Shown piece by piece: positions 48,592 through 59,765 of a DNA stretch of 64,000 nucleotides (within the stretch, counting starts at the first letter, position 1; each line of letters begins with the position of its first letter). Made by a program: the position numbers and the translations under genes. The notes under the pieces are model-generated. The model was given only the letters and a program-made list of their open reading frames with translations. It had not been told where the DNA came from and searched no databases. Location: the NCBI RefSeq assembly GCF_019097595.1, contig NC_080716.1:33010901-33074900 (forward strand), written 5' to 3'. Source of the DNA: Hemibagrus wyckioides. Taxonomy: Eukaryota > Chordata > Actinopteri > Siluriformes > Bagridae.

Positions 48592-51500
48592 CTGTGCAGG
48601 ACAAGAGGCAGTGTTTCAGGAGAAATACACAATCATTTCATTTCACTAACCCTTTCTGTCATTGTTCTATGTACAGGAGTCGATGCAGTAGATCACCAAA
48701 TCCAAACGACCGGCATTACTTTACTTACTACACACAATTAACGTGTACTAAAACAAAACTGAACAACTAGATTTTAATCCCATCCTGTCACCTACAACCT
48801 CTGATTAAACAGGTGTAGGGACGATACCAAGAAAAAAGCATGTGAAGATGGAAGGAGCAGAGATGAATAGTGATCCTCAGTGAAGATATTAACAAGTCCA
48901 GCAAGTTTAGCATTAATTAGTGCATTATTTCATTTGTGCATTATGTAACAGTAGCTTTAGTATCTTCACACACACACACACACACACACTTCCTGCTTTA
49001 CTGCTAACCTACTGACTAATGGTGGACTAGGTCTGTAAACTAAAGTGTAGATCTATCATCATTAAGAAATCCCTGAAAAAGAGAACATGTTCTTTTAGGC
49101 TGTGATGGAAAATAAAACGCGGGGCTCAGTTTAATATCTGAGGAATTCTGGTGTTAAAAAGGTCAACATTACAAGCGATTCCTGCAGCAATCGAGCTATC
49201 AGTAAGTCCTTGATGATTTTTTTGTGAGCACTTATCTGATTTAATGATGATGAGGATGAGGATGATGATGATGATATAAAGCTGAGCACTGGGAGTGGAG
49301 CACATTACTGCATTCTTACTTAATTACACAGATTACTGCATTCTTCTCAGCTGCTTCAGTAGACATGCAGCTCAGGGCTTTAAAGACATTCTTTCATTAA
49401 AGTAAGATGAAGGTCTGATTAAAGACGGCAGGTCAGAGAAAGGATATCGGCGGTGTGTTCATACTCTGGACCCGTGTTTAAATGTGTGGTCATTTCATTG
49501 TCCACTTAATAAGAGATGGTGTGGAGTGTTTTCTACATGCAGCAGTAGTCTTTGTTTAGTGGGTGGAGGTTCATAAAAAAACTGGGAAGCACACGTCATG
49601 ACAGAAACGTGTGACTGCGTCTGTATCAGATGACCGATTGCTTTAAATGCCCTGGAGCTCTTCATGAACTCTTTGTTACTTGTGACTGCAGCAGACTCCT
49701 TTACAGTTTTGGTTCTAAAAATATCTTATGTATGGTTTTATTGATCATCACACTCTATCACAATTTATTCCACTACCTCTCTTTCATGTTTGTTTGTTTT
49801 TTTCCCCACCTTGGTGATCTGCCCGTTGCTGGACAGTCCATCTCCATATGTGAATAAAAGTTTAAATTTTCACTCCAGTTCCACTCCTCCAAGTTTTCGT
49901 CATTTTGATTGGATAATCGTCACCGAGTTATTTTTTCCAAAGTGGTATCTAATCGTCTATGGTGTGACGCACCCGAGTGAAAATAATTACACATTTTTGA
50001 CCACACCTATCTTTATATTTCCCCCCCACTCCACCTCAGTGAAGCTCTGCATCCTGAGTGTTTAGATCCTGCCAGGGCAACAGGTCATGATAACATTTCA
50101 CTGCAATGTCCATGTCAAAAGGTGCTCCAGTGGATACAGGGTGAAAGATGGGATGGAATAATGAAAGTCATCGTAGCAGAGAAACGTCACGCTGCTCCAT
50201 GCGCGTTAGCCCGCGAGCCGGAGTGCAGTGTGTGTTCTGGTTTCCCACAGCAAGAATGTACGCTCGGGTCTGGGGGAAACGGGACGACGGAAACCACAAG
50301 GTGTGTTTCAACATTTTCGTGAGAACATGAACTTTTAAGACAAACACTGGGGAGAAGGTGCTTCTTCTGAGTGTGTGTGTGTGTGTGTGTGTGAGGTGGA
50401 TTTGGAAAAGCTGCACATGCAGCACAATGGAAAGCGAAATGTGAACCGTCAGCGTGAAGACCCGAGGGGAAAGCGAGGCCAGCACATTCCACACTTCTCA
50501 CTCCATATGGGATCTGACCCCAAACATGGCGGGGAAAAAGAAAAAAGAAAAACAGAACGGTGCTGTAAATCTTTTATCTCGGAGATGGATAAATGGACGG
50601 AGGAGGAACGGTGGAGGAACCAGTGTGTGGCGAGCTCCCTCGGCCAGACTGCGGTAATTTATGTTCATACTTAAACAAAAATGGCAACAATATGATGGAG
50701 TCCAAACACACCCTCAGTGCCAGGCCTGCAGTTTATTTTGGCTAGACATCACGCACTCGCTCTTTGTTACACACCGGTGGTCCATTACACACTTTAATAA
50801 ATTGCTGAATTAAACACTGGATTCGGTTAATTTTCAGCTTGGCAGTGTTGGAGCAGCTGCAGGAATTGAACATGCTGATTGTTGACCTTGTACAGCAGCT
50901 GACACCAGACCCAGAGAACTGCGTTATTGGAACACAGCCCGAGCTGTAGGACCTCAAATTAAAGCTTGTGTAATCATTTTAACGTTATTAGCCAAAAGCA
51001 AAACCTTTCATTAGCTCTTAAACCCAAGCTCGCTGTGGCTCGGTCTCAAAACAAAAACACTCGCATGCTTCTCTGTTCAGAGTCGAGTTCAACGCATGCT
51101 GAGGAGTTCATACTGAAACTCTACACGCTGATATTCGGATCTCAGACAGAACCACAGACTTATTCACAAGTTACACGAGGTTTAAAAACACAGGGCGGAG
51201 GCTGTGTACAGCAGAGGCGTATCTCAGTTACGTGCGGTGGCTTTAGCGTGTTGTCTCGTGTGATATGGGCTCACGTGAGGCGCGGTACTAAACCCAGTGC
51301 CGCAGAACAACAGTTTTCTGTATCCACAAATACTCAATGTAAATAAATATTGGATAATATATTGGCGATACACTCCTGTCTTGCTTTTGTGTTACATCAT
51401 GTGGCATTTCACAACAATGGGGGGAAAAAGCAGGAATTTTCTGTCCCTGACTTTTTCAGGTTTAAAGGTAATCATCTAATCATCTGAATGTGGAGCTCAG

Positions 51501-51982
51501 AAAACCCACTGTGTGTGTATAAACGTCCGGATATCTGCAGGATGGAAAGCTTGGTTGTATTGGTATCTTTGACAAGAGCTGAACAGCAGCAGGTCAAGCA
51601 GCTAACATTTCAGCCTTCTGCTTGTCTTTCTCTTAACTTATCATCTACCTGTTCTGCTCAAGTGCAAGGTGACAGATGACTGTGTGCTATTTAATGTCAG
51701 TAAGCTGTCAAAACAGAACAGAGTTTTTCACAGGAACAGCAGTCCATTTTTACAGCCCAGAATCTACAGTGTCAACATTACAAGGCTAATTTTCAGATGT
51801 GGTACAGCAACATTCTTGCTAAGTGCGTCAGCTGTCACCCCAGCGCTAGACATGATGTATTGACTGATCCATGTGACACTCAAACATGATGTACCTAGTG
51901 AATTTGCTGGAAATGTGCCTAGTGAGGTGTTGAGAGGCAGGGCTCAATTTCACAGGTACAGTCTGATGAAGTCCACACCCAC
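48592..51982 (-). other. wnt9a: wnt9a intron 3
   Basis: This 3391-bp intron lies between exon 3 (donor gtgggt) and exon 4 (acceptor tgcacag). It holds a (CA)n at about 48968-48989, a small GATGAT repeat near 49250-49275, a (GT)n at about 50373-50393 and a conserved-looking block at 50640-51000. The open frames in it, for example 50122-50322 and 50966-51346, have no recognisable domain and are treated as chance. Confidence 0.88.
50640..51000. promoter_or_regulatory. candidate conserved element in wnt9a intron 3
   Basis: This complex, low-repeat block in the intron includes TGCGGTAATTTATGTTCATA, GCAGTTTATTTTGGC, TTTAATAAATTGCTGAATTA, GGATTCGGTTAATTTTCAGC, TTGTACAGCAGCTGACACCA and AAATTAAAGCTTGTGTAATC. 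Homeodomain-type AT cores with an E-box (CAGCTG) suggest an intronic enhancer. Not confirmed by alignment. Confidence 0.35.
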
Positions 51983-52245
51983 CTTCATGCCAACATGGCT
52001 GTTGTGCATGTCAACGCGGGCACGCAGGTCCTTGTTGGACCTCTTGCCCAGGAAGTCCTTGACGAACTTGTTGCTGTATTTGAGGTTGTCCCCGCAGCCC
52101 CCCCACTGCCAGGCCTTTCGGTTCTCCAGGTCAGGAGCCTCGTCACAGGTGCAGCGCTCCATCCGTCCTGCACTGCACGCTTTAGCCATGGCATGGGTCA
52201 AACCAGCTGAGGAGATTGCGTAGAGGAACGCCGTCTCTTTAAAAC
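51983..52245 (-). CDS. wnt9a: wnt9a exon 3 (Wnt core)
   Basis: This exon continues exon 2: two bases (GT) complete the shared glycine codon, then [20 protein letters not shown] follows. It holds family-diagnostic segments: [20 protein letters not shown], then [13 protein letters not shown] with the near-invariant Wnt GGCGDN, then [20 protein letters not shown], and ends HVGMK. The exon is 263 bp (2 bases plus 87 codons) and finishes in phase 0 at the donor gtgggt. Reading past the donor enters the intron after KV. The acceptor is ordinary at AG, but its pyrimidine tract is a TG repeat. Intron 2 (828 bp) separates it from exon 2. The near-perfect agreement with vertebrate Wnt9a leaves little doubt about identity. 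Confidence 0.97.
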
Positions 52246-53073
52246 CTGCACACACACACACTGGCCATCAGCTTCTGTTGGAATTGTTCATTTGGATCAG
52301 CATGTTGCCGGACATCTCGGACGTATTCACTTTGGTTAACGGTTTCCTACGTTAGCCTCAAAGACAGGACCCCCTGCTGATAGTGTTGTAGTGGTATTTA
52401 GCCCTCGATTCATTTCTTCCTAGCCGGGAATTTGCCCTAGCTCAGTGACACATAACCGCATTAGATTCTGGCACTTTGAGTCCAGCATTAGCTCCATTGT
52501 CTCTGCTTCCTCAAAACTGGATTTCTCATTAATATAGATAACGCTGAGCGTTGCTGGGTCATGGAGAGTCAGAATAGAACTTTTGTTTTTAGGAGCCAAC
52601 AGTGAACCCTGAATGCTATCCCATATGGTTGGGCTTATTTACAACTTATTCTGTTCAATTCCATTGTAGCTGCTCGAGCAGTTCTCACAGGAATAATGAA
52701 AATACAGCAACAATACATTAGCAACACATTAGCTGCAGAATCACTAAATGCAGCACAAGTATTTCAATATAAAAATATTTCATGGGTTTCAAGTCAGACT
52801 TTTTAGCAAGCATTTGCCTGGTGGGTGGAGCCAATATTTCTGGAAACTTGAAATAGGGACAAAGAAAATTGGGATCTGCAAACTAGATCAAATGAAAAAT
52901 GGTGAAAATCTGGTAATGCACCTGGAAAACAGAAACCCGGGAAACAGTGAGGTTAAAAACTCTAGACTGCACTAGGAACGAGGGAACGGTAAGTCTAGGG
53001 ACATTGTAAAGTGTCGGCCTTATGGTTTGAAGCTCTCAGCCAATCAGAAGCCAGCATTCGGCTGGACACTCAC
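52246..53073 (-). other. wnt9a: wnt9a intron 2
   Basis: This is 828 bp between the donor gtgagt after exon 2 and the acceptor tgcag before exon 3. It contains no repeat longer than the short TG tract at the acceptor. A CCAAT word in the context TCAGCCAATCAGAAG lies at about 53037-53050, next to the exon 2 donor. No other gene is visible. Confidence 0.9.
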
Positions 53074-53327
53074 CTCTTTTTAAAATGTTTGCTCTGTAGC
53101 GTCCTTCTAAGGTGCAGTTCCACCTTTCGAAGCGGAACTGGTACTGACACTCGAGTGCACTGAGGCTGATGGCCTCCATGAGTGTCTCGGCCACGCCCGG
53201 GTCTCGTCTGCACATCCTGCGCTGCTTCTTCTCCAGTTTGAGCCGGTCGCAGAGTTTGTAGTGTGCCCTCGCTGGTCCGTCCTCGGGCTGGAAGCTCAGC
53301 ATGGACAGGGGCTCATTCCCCGTCAGC
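53074..53327 (-). CDS. wnt9a: wnt9a exon 2 (Wnt ligand, N-terminal part)
   Basis: This exon encodes the start of the mature region of a secreted Wnt ligand. On the minus strand it is preceded by an acceptor (tttcag) and begins with one base completing a split codon. It then reads [11 protein letters not shown], and continues through the Wnt9-type stretch [20 protein letters not shown] to an end at AAA AGA G, followed by the donor gtgagt. It is 254 bp: 84 full codons with one base over at each side. RWNCTLEGR carries an N-glycosylation sequon, usual at this place in Wnts. By family knowledge, Wnt9a is lipid-modified in the ER, secreted, and binds Frizzled/LRP receptors. The sequence matches Wnt9a better than Wnt9b as I remember them. 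The preceding exon (start codon and signal peptide, expected to end in YF-G) was not found, so the gene is 5'-partial. Confidence 0.96.
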
Positions 53328-53732
53328 CTGAAAACCGAAAGAAAAATGTGATTGTATTACTGTAAAGCGTTCAGATGGTCCATCAGGTGTGGCTGTGTCT
53401 CCAAACCACTATGTAGGACACACTGTGTTCCAGTGCATAATGGTTTAGACAATAAATGTTCTCATCCAGACAGGAACACATGTACACTTTTTATTGCGTG
53501 TATTTACAGTGTGTAATTATCGTCTGTCCCGCTCTCGGCCAATCAGGAGACAGTAACAGAGTGTGAGAAGTGTAATTGTTAGATTAACAAACACAGTGCG
53601 ATGGTGTGCTAAGCCGAATAGCCATGAGCGTGCCCTGTTCAAACATGTTGTAGGAATCCATGTGTGTGAGAAAACAGCAAGCATTAATACACCTCTTTAC
53701 ACATATTCACCAGCAGGAATGTAGCCTGTACC

Positions 53733-53735
<3 letters not shown>

Positions 53736-53773
<38 letters not shown>
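53736..53773. repeat. (CA)n microsatellite
   Basis: About 18 CA units in intron 1. Confidence 0.95.
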
Positions 53774-53774
<1 letters not shown>

Positions 53775-54017
53775 GAGAACAAGTGGCAGACACTCTAACA
53801 GAAATATGAATCATTTTAATGATCCTGTGAGAAGTTAGCGGTTATGTGAATCTCTGATGTCACTGGGGGGTGTTGTTATGGCTAGAGCAGGTATAATGAG
53901 TTTTAATGGGATTATTACATAACTCTACATGTCACAAATACCACCTGTAGTTTCTCTGGGCAAACAAGTTACACTGTACACTCAGCTTGGTACGCCAAGA
54001 TCTGTGCTATTCCTCCT

Positions 54018-54938
54018 ACTGTACTATACTCCTGTATAGAGAGGTCTCTGTACTGTACTGTACTGTACTGTACTGTACTGTACTGTACTGTACTCCTGTA
54101 TAGAGAGGTCTCTGTACTGTACTGTACTGTACTGTACTATACTCCTGTATAGAGAGGTCTCTGTACTGTACTGTACTGTACTCCTGTATAGAGAGGTCTC
54201 TGTACTGTACTGTACTGTACTCCTGTATAGAGAGGTCTCTGTACTGTACTGTACTGTACTCCTGTATAGAGAGGTCTCTGTACTGTACTGTACTATACTC
54301 CTGTATAGAGAGGTCTCTGTACTGTACTGTACTGTACTCCTGTATAGAGAGGTCTCTGTACTGTACTGTACTGTACTCCTGTATAGAGAGGTCTCTGTAC
54401 TGTACTGTACTATACTCCTGTATAGAGAGGTCTCTGTACTGTACTGTACTATACTCCTGTATAGAGAGGTCTCTGTACTGTACTGTACTATACTCCTGTA
54501 TAGAGAGGTCTCTGTACTGTACTATACTCCTGTATAGAGAGGTCTCTGTACTGTACTGTACTATACTCCTGTATAGAGAGGTCTCTGTACTGTACTGTAC
54601 TGTACTGTACTCCTGTATAGAGAGGTCTCTGTACTGTACTGTACTATACTCCTGTATAGAGAGGTCTCTGTACTGTACTGTACTATACTCCTGTATAGAG
54701 AGGTCTCTGTACTGTACTATACTCCTGTATAGAGAGGTCTCTGTACTGTACTGTACTGTACTGTACTGTACTCCTGTATAGAGAGGTCTCTGTACTGTAC
54801 TGTACTGTACTCCTGTATAGAGAGGTCTCTGTACTGTACTGTACTATACTCCTGTATAGAGAGGTCTCTGTACTGTACTGTACTGTACTGTACTGTACTG
54901 TACTGTACTATACTCCTGTATAGAGAGGTCTCTGTACT
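54018..54938. repeat. nested minisatellite with internal (TGTAC)n, about 22 copies
   Basis: The core TCCTGTATAGAGAGGTCTC is constant; each copy is followed by 2 to 9 TGTAC pentamers. Copies thus vary from about 34 to 70 bp. The last pentamer before the next core is often TATAC rather than TGTAC. A microsatellite is evolving inside a minisatellite. Confidence 0.97.
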
Positions 54939-55276
54939 ATATATTCTACACTTTTTCCATATGATGCTGTATGTACCTGCATTACTTATTGTGAGTGTCA
55001 GCTCTCACCCTGAACTGGTCAGTTTTCTGCATGTATTGTATCAAAAAGATTAAACATGTGGCTTACACAAAGCTAAACTGGAGGCTATGTGCTACTTTTA
55101 CTTTAGCCACATTAGCCTCGTAGCTGAAATGTAAAAGTGAAGAACGTATCCTGACTGTATTAGCAGTGAAGGGGACGCTCTGGACACTGTGGACAGAAAC
55201 CAGTCCTCATCCAAAGCAGTCCCTTCTGGTTTTCCCCTTAGAAAGAGGGAAGGACAATTCTGGCACGACAACATGT

Positions 55277-55308
<32 letters not shown>

Positions 55309-55497
55309 AGAGCGGGCGATGCCCTAACACCTCTCGGTGTCAGTTTATTTTAGAGCGAGCGTCAATAAAACCCTGACCGGCATTCTGAGGTTTTCCAGAC
55401 CAGCCTTCAACAACACGCCTCTCGCTCATTATGTGTAATTCTGGGTCAATTTTACATGTCCAACACACAGCTGTGTGGATAAACCAGTTTATGGGAC

Positions 55498-55532
<35 letters not shown>

Positions 55533-55620
55533 GGGTTTTACACAGTCTAGTGTATTCGCTTAAATCTAACACACTGTGGATATAGAAAAATCTGTTCCGT
55601 CTGGTCTGTGAGTATAGAAG
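54939..55620. other. intronic, microsatellites only
   Basis: (CA)n at 55284-55309 and (TC)n joined to (CA)n at 55496-55532. No gene seen. Confidence 0.7.
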
Positions 55621-55629
55621 CAACACTAG

Positions 55630-56242
55630 CAGTCCAGGTCGATGTCTTCTGATTGGCTGAGTCCAGGTCGATGTCCTCTGATTGGCTGAATCGAGGTCGA
55701 CGTCTTCTGATTGGCTGAGTCCAAGTCGATGTCTTCTGATTGGCTTAGAGCAGGTCGATGTCTTCTGATTGGCTGAGTCCAGGTCGATGTCTTCTGATTG
55801 GCTGAGTCCAGGTCGATGTCTTCTGATTGGCTGATTCCAGGTCGATGTCCTCTGATTGGCTGAATCGAGGTCGACGTCTTCTGATTGGCTGAGTCCAAGT
55901 CGATGTCTTCTGATTGGCTTAGAGCAGGTTGATGTCTTCTGATTGGCTGAGTCCAAGTCGATGTCTTCTGATTGGCTTAGAGCAGGTCGATGTCTTCTGA
56001 TTGGCTGAGAGCAGATCAATGTCTTCTGATTGGCTTAGAGCAGGTCGATGTCTTCTGATTGGCTGAGAGCAGGTCGATGTCTTCTGATTGGCTGAGAGCA
56101 GGTCAATGTCTTCTGATTGGCTGAGAGCAGGTCAATGTCTTCTGATTGGCTGAGAACAGGTCGATGTCTTCTGATTGGCTGAGAGCAGGTCAATGTCTTC
56201 TGATTGGCTGAGAACAGGTCGATGTCTTCTGATTGGCTGTGA
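55630..56242. repeat. 29-bp minisatellite with inverted CCAAT box, 21 copies
   Basis: The unit is GGTCGATGTCTTCTGATTGG plus CTGAGTCCA (29 bp); later copies end CTGAGAGCA. ATTGG (reverse CCAAT) occurs 21 times at 29-bp pitch in the context CTGATTGGCT, the exact reverse complement of the AGCCAATCAG in the unrelated 30-bp array at 16850. A block of variants (GAATCGAGGTCGACG ... CCAAGTCG ... TTAGAGCAGG) recurs 174 bp (6 units) later, so the left part is a higher-order repeat. Minus-strand frames (SANQKTSTW, PIRRHRP) are artefacts. Confidence 0.97.
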
Positions 56243-56279
56243 GCTACAGGCTCACATAAATCAGTCAATATCTGTTTTT

Positions 56280-56760
56280 GGTATTCTGTTTCTTGTTTTC
56301 TTGTTTTTCTCTTTCAAGAGTTTCTAATTTTAAGGCGTCTCCTATTTTCCATTCTGCCTTTTTAATAGTCTTTTTTCTTTTCTGGGTGTGATTTTTGCTT
56401 CATTGTGTTCCCTCAGTTCCAGGGCTTCTAGTTTCCAGGTCTTTACTTTACCTTCTTCCTTTCCTTTAGTAATACTAGCCTCAGGGATTTCTTTTTTAGT
56501 TTTCCTCTTTCCTAGTCTCCAGGTCCTAGTTTCCTAATTTCCCAGGCTAGTCTCTAATCTCCAGTTTTCTTCTCCACAAGTCTCCAGGTCCTAGTTTCCT
56601 TCTTTCCAGTTTGTAGTATCCCTGCTTTCCTTCTTCTTTATAATCTGTGGTGTGCCTCATGTATAAGTTTTTCTTCCAGTCCAGGTTGAGTAAGCGGTCC
56701 TTAGTTTTCTTTTCCTCTTGGTTGTGGTGTTTCTGGTACTCCAACAGTACTCCAACACTG
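56280..56760. repeat. degenerate pyrimidine-rich word field
   Basis: Loose recurrences of CTAGTTTCC, TCTCCAGGTCCTAGTTTCC and TTCCTTCTTTCC fill about 480 bp directly right of the CCAAT array. TCTCCAGGTCCTAGTTTCC occurs twice almost exactly (near 56515 and 56580). Old eroded repeat or simple pyrimidine-rich drift. Confidence 0.5.
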
Positions 56761-57432
56761 AACCTCACCTCTCTTTTCATGCTTATAATATCAGGACTGG
56801 AAAAATGATAAATTTCCCAGAAATTGAACTGATTTGTTTAAAATGCACTCTCATGTGATGATATGTGAAGGATTAGCTACTCAGTTAAATGAATAATAGA
56901 AATGAAGGAATTTATGAATTGAGGAGGAGAGACAGAGCCAGAGACTGACGGCAGCTGTATTCCATATCCTCTCTGATCACATTTGTTAATGGTAAAAACC
57001 TCATCTCCGGTCTTCTCCCTTCACTTATATATATAAAAGAACATTATTAAACCCATTTTAGCTAGCGTCTCTGGTGGTGATGAGTTATATGATAGCTTTG
57101 TGTTAGTTGCTCTCAGAGTTTCATCATCCCCATGTGTTCATGATGCTAATTAAGCCACCTAGTAAACATTCTGTACCAGTATGTAGATTGTGACTCAGAG
57201 GATGTGTAGTGCTGCAGGAAACTATGAATAAAACTAATAACCAGGACCTAAAACCTGACCAGGCTACTGACCAATCCACTGCTTTACACCAGCACAGTCT
57301 GATGATGAGTATTTTGTGATGATTTGTTAATGTGGAGAGAAATTCAGAGTGTGCAGAGTTTCATTCCTATGGTAGACTCTATGAAGGTGTATCTCTGCTT
57401 TTAGTGGACACAGTGTATGTGTCCTTCCTGAC
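56761..57432. other. intronic, nothing recognised
   Basis: Unique AT-rich sequence; no repeat or coding signal. Confidence 0.5.
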
Positions 57433-57501
57433 CTTCAGCAGCCCAAACTCCTCCAAGCGTCCGTCTCGGTCCACGCTGTAAATGAGGTCCACAGGACATG
57501 T
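57433..57501 (-). other. possible 69-bp exon of unknown identity
   Basis: On the minus strand a stop-free 23-codon segment reads TCPVDLIYSVDRDGRLEEFG followed by LLK. It is bounded by a possible acceptor (a T-run about 30 bp upstream, then cttag) and a possible donor (AAG then gtcagg). An in-frame TAG lies directly at the acceptor. The acidic, hydrophobic-patterned peptide looks more protein-like than neighbouring random frames, but I do not recognise the family. A second frame is also open here, which weakens the case. It could be an exon of a gene nested in the wnt9a intron, a decayed exon, or chance. Confidence 0.25.
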
Positions 57502-59199
57502 CTAAGCTTGAGGAAATTATACATTCTTTCCAAAAAAAAAAAAGCTGTTTGCTTTTCTCTTGCGCTTTGACAACAGGGACGAATTTTCAGTTTGGAAACC
57601 AGACAAGTCACAACTTGGGGGTTGGGGGGGTTGTGAGGTTACATGCATTTATTTTTATTAAAGGGAATGTACACAATTTACACGCTCTGTTACTGGACAA
57701 CATATATGATGAATGTGTTCATAGTGTTATTCATGCTATTGCTAAAGGTCCAGAACTGGTCAGCCCATGCCTGTGCTAATGGAACCACATGCAAGGTCCA
57801 GTATGATGATGAGATCAAATTAATTTTCCATGCTAAATAAATCATCGTCTTCAAGAACGTTCAGTAAAGATTTATACATTTTCTTTACTGCATGTCGCAA
57901 TCAGCTTAGCGTGTTTAATCCTCGACTGCGAGTGAGGTGTATGTTGTTCATGCCGCGATGTGCTCACACCCCAGAGCCAGAACTCCAGAACAAAAAGAGG
58001 ATCGACGCGTCTTTCTTCTGCTCGTTCTTTCTACATGACGTCCATCATATATCTGCCGCACAAAAGCGGCTGTAGAACTAGAGCCGTTTCAAACGCAGAG
58101 ATCCGCTAATCCCTACGCCCTCCGGCTAAACACTCCCTCCCACTTCTGCAGCTTTACCTTTTTACCCACAATGCCACAGGGGCAGGAATGTACAGGTGAG
58201 AGCTAGAGAGCGTTCACAGTGATGAGAGAAAGTGTGTGTGTGGTGTTCAGTTTACTCTTTAGTCGTCTCAAAATAGCAGCTTATATAAGAGCAGAGAAGG
58301 ACATGACGACGCTAGACACAGTTCCATGAAATCATGCAGAGCGTTCCTGGCTTTATAAACACCCTGAGAACATCATGCATTGCTTTTCCTGTACAGCTGA
58401 AGATACCAGTGGACATCAGGCTAGAGGATCTACACCATTATCAGGAACTTTGACTTTGGCTCAGTTCGTTCACATTGCTGGGTTGCATCCAGACTTCAGT
58501 CCAGCAGGTGATGACCTGTGGTGTCCTGGAACAGCTACTGACACGGTCAAGGTGATTGGAGGAGTTCAAATCAAACCCGGAGCACAGAGCAGCTCACTGA
58601 CATGGACATGGTCTAAAAATGAGCTTCTCTCAAACGGCTGGTGTGGAAAATATCACGCTGAGTTGATGATGAATAACTGAGCGCGTCAACACTGTCGCCA
58701 ATGATGTTCCTACGCCAAATCTCCACAACACACACACACACAGCGTTCAGGCCCTCCTGTCATCACAGATGTGTTAAGTATAGACAGTGACCGATCCCTG
58801 AAAATCTCAGCCTTATGTCATTATACACAGATCACTGTATGAACACACACACACACACATACACACACTTACTCCACTCCTGATTGGTCAGCACTACATG
58901 TGGCTACACAGAGAGCTTTTCTGGCCATGTCGCCAGGCTGCTCACTTTCCCACAATCCCTTGCACATGTAATTGTATCTCCTCATAAATGCGGAAGTGAA
59001 TAGCCGTGATATTCAGGATCCTTTACTCCTGTGGTCATGGTGTAGATGCTGCAGCACACTGACCGTGACTGGACAATAAAAGAGTGATGGCTTACGTTAT
59101 CTTTACTTATCTGTTCTCTGTCTTCATCATGGCTGTTTGCTCAGCTTTCTGCTAACAGTATTAAAAACACCTGGACAGAAACACACATTTACAGACCTG
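57502..59199. other. intronic, nothing supported
   Basis: An A run at 57530-57543, short CA runs near 58730 and 58842, and unique sequence. The plus frame 58375-58680 has cysteines and tryptophans but no domain I recognise. Confidence 0.5.
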
Positions 59200-59765
59200 T
59201 GGACACATTTATAATTAACTACCAAGTAATGACACTAATATAATTAACTACCAATACTAAAAAACTGAACAGTACTAATAATATTAACCAGGAGATCTTT
59301 ATTATAATAAAGCTAACAATACTTAAAAGAAACTACTACCACTTCCAATACACCCAGTACTGACAACACTGAGGTATTAATACTAACACTACCAGTACTA
59401 ACACTACCAATACTAACAATACTAACCCTAAAGTGCTAACACTACCAGTACTATCAGTACTAACATTATGAACACAGAAGCATTAACAATACTAAATGTA
59501 GTGTTTACTAACGGTGCTTACATGAAAGAACTAACACCAACAGATTAATAAATGCTAAAGACCTGACACAAAGTGATCTTAACCAATACTACAGAGTACT
59601 AACAATAACAAGACTAACACACAAGACTAGTATTACTTTAACCCCAAACACTGACACTGCAAACAACACAAAACTAACCCAACATTATAACTAAGAGTAC
59701 TGATAATAACGTCTCTACCAGCAGGGTGTTAATACTGAGAGAGTTAACACTAACACTACTAATAA
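59200..59765. repeat. degenerate ACTAAC/ACTACC word field
   Basis: TACTAACACTACCAGTACTA, CCAATACTAACAATACTAAC and similar trinucleotide-like words (ACTAAC, ACTACC, AATACT) recur irregularly over about 560 bp. It looks like an eroded tandem repeat. The lack of G on the plus strand is notable. Confidence 0.6.

Noticed and set aside
58375..58680. 101-codon frame rich in Cys and Trp
   Set aside because: No domain pattern, no exon boundaries, and in a repeat-rich intron.
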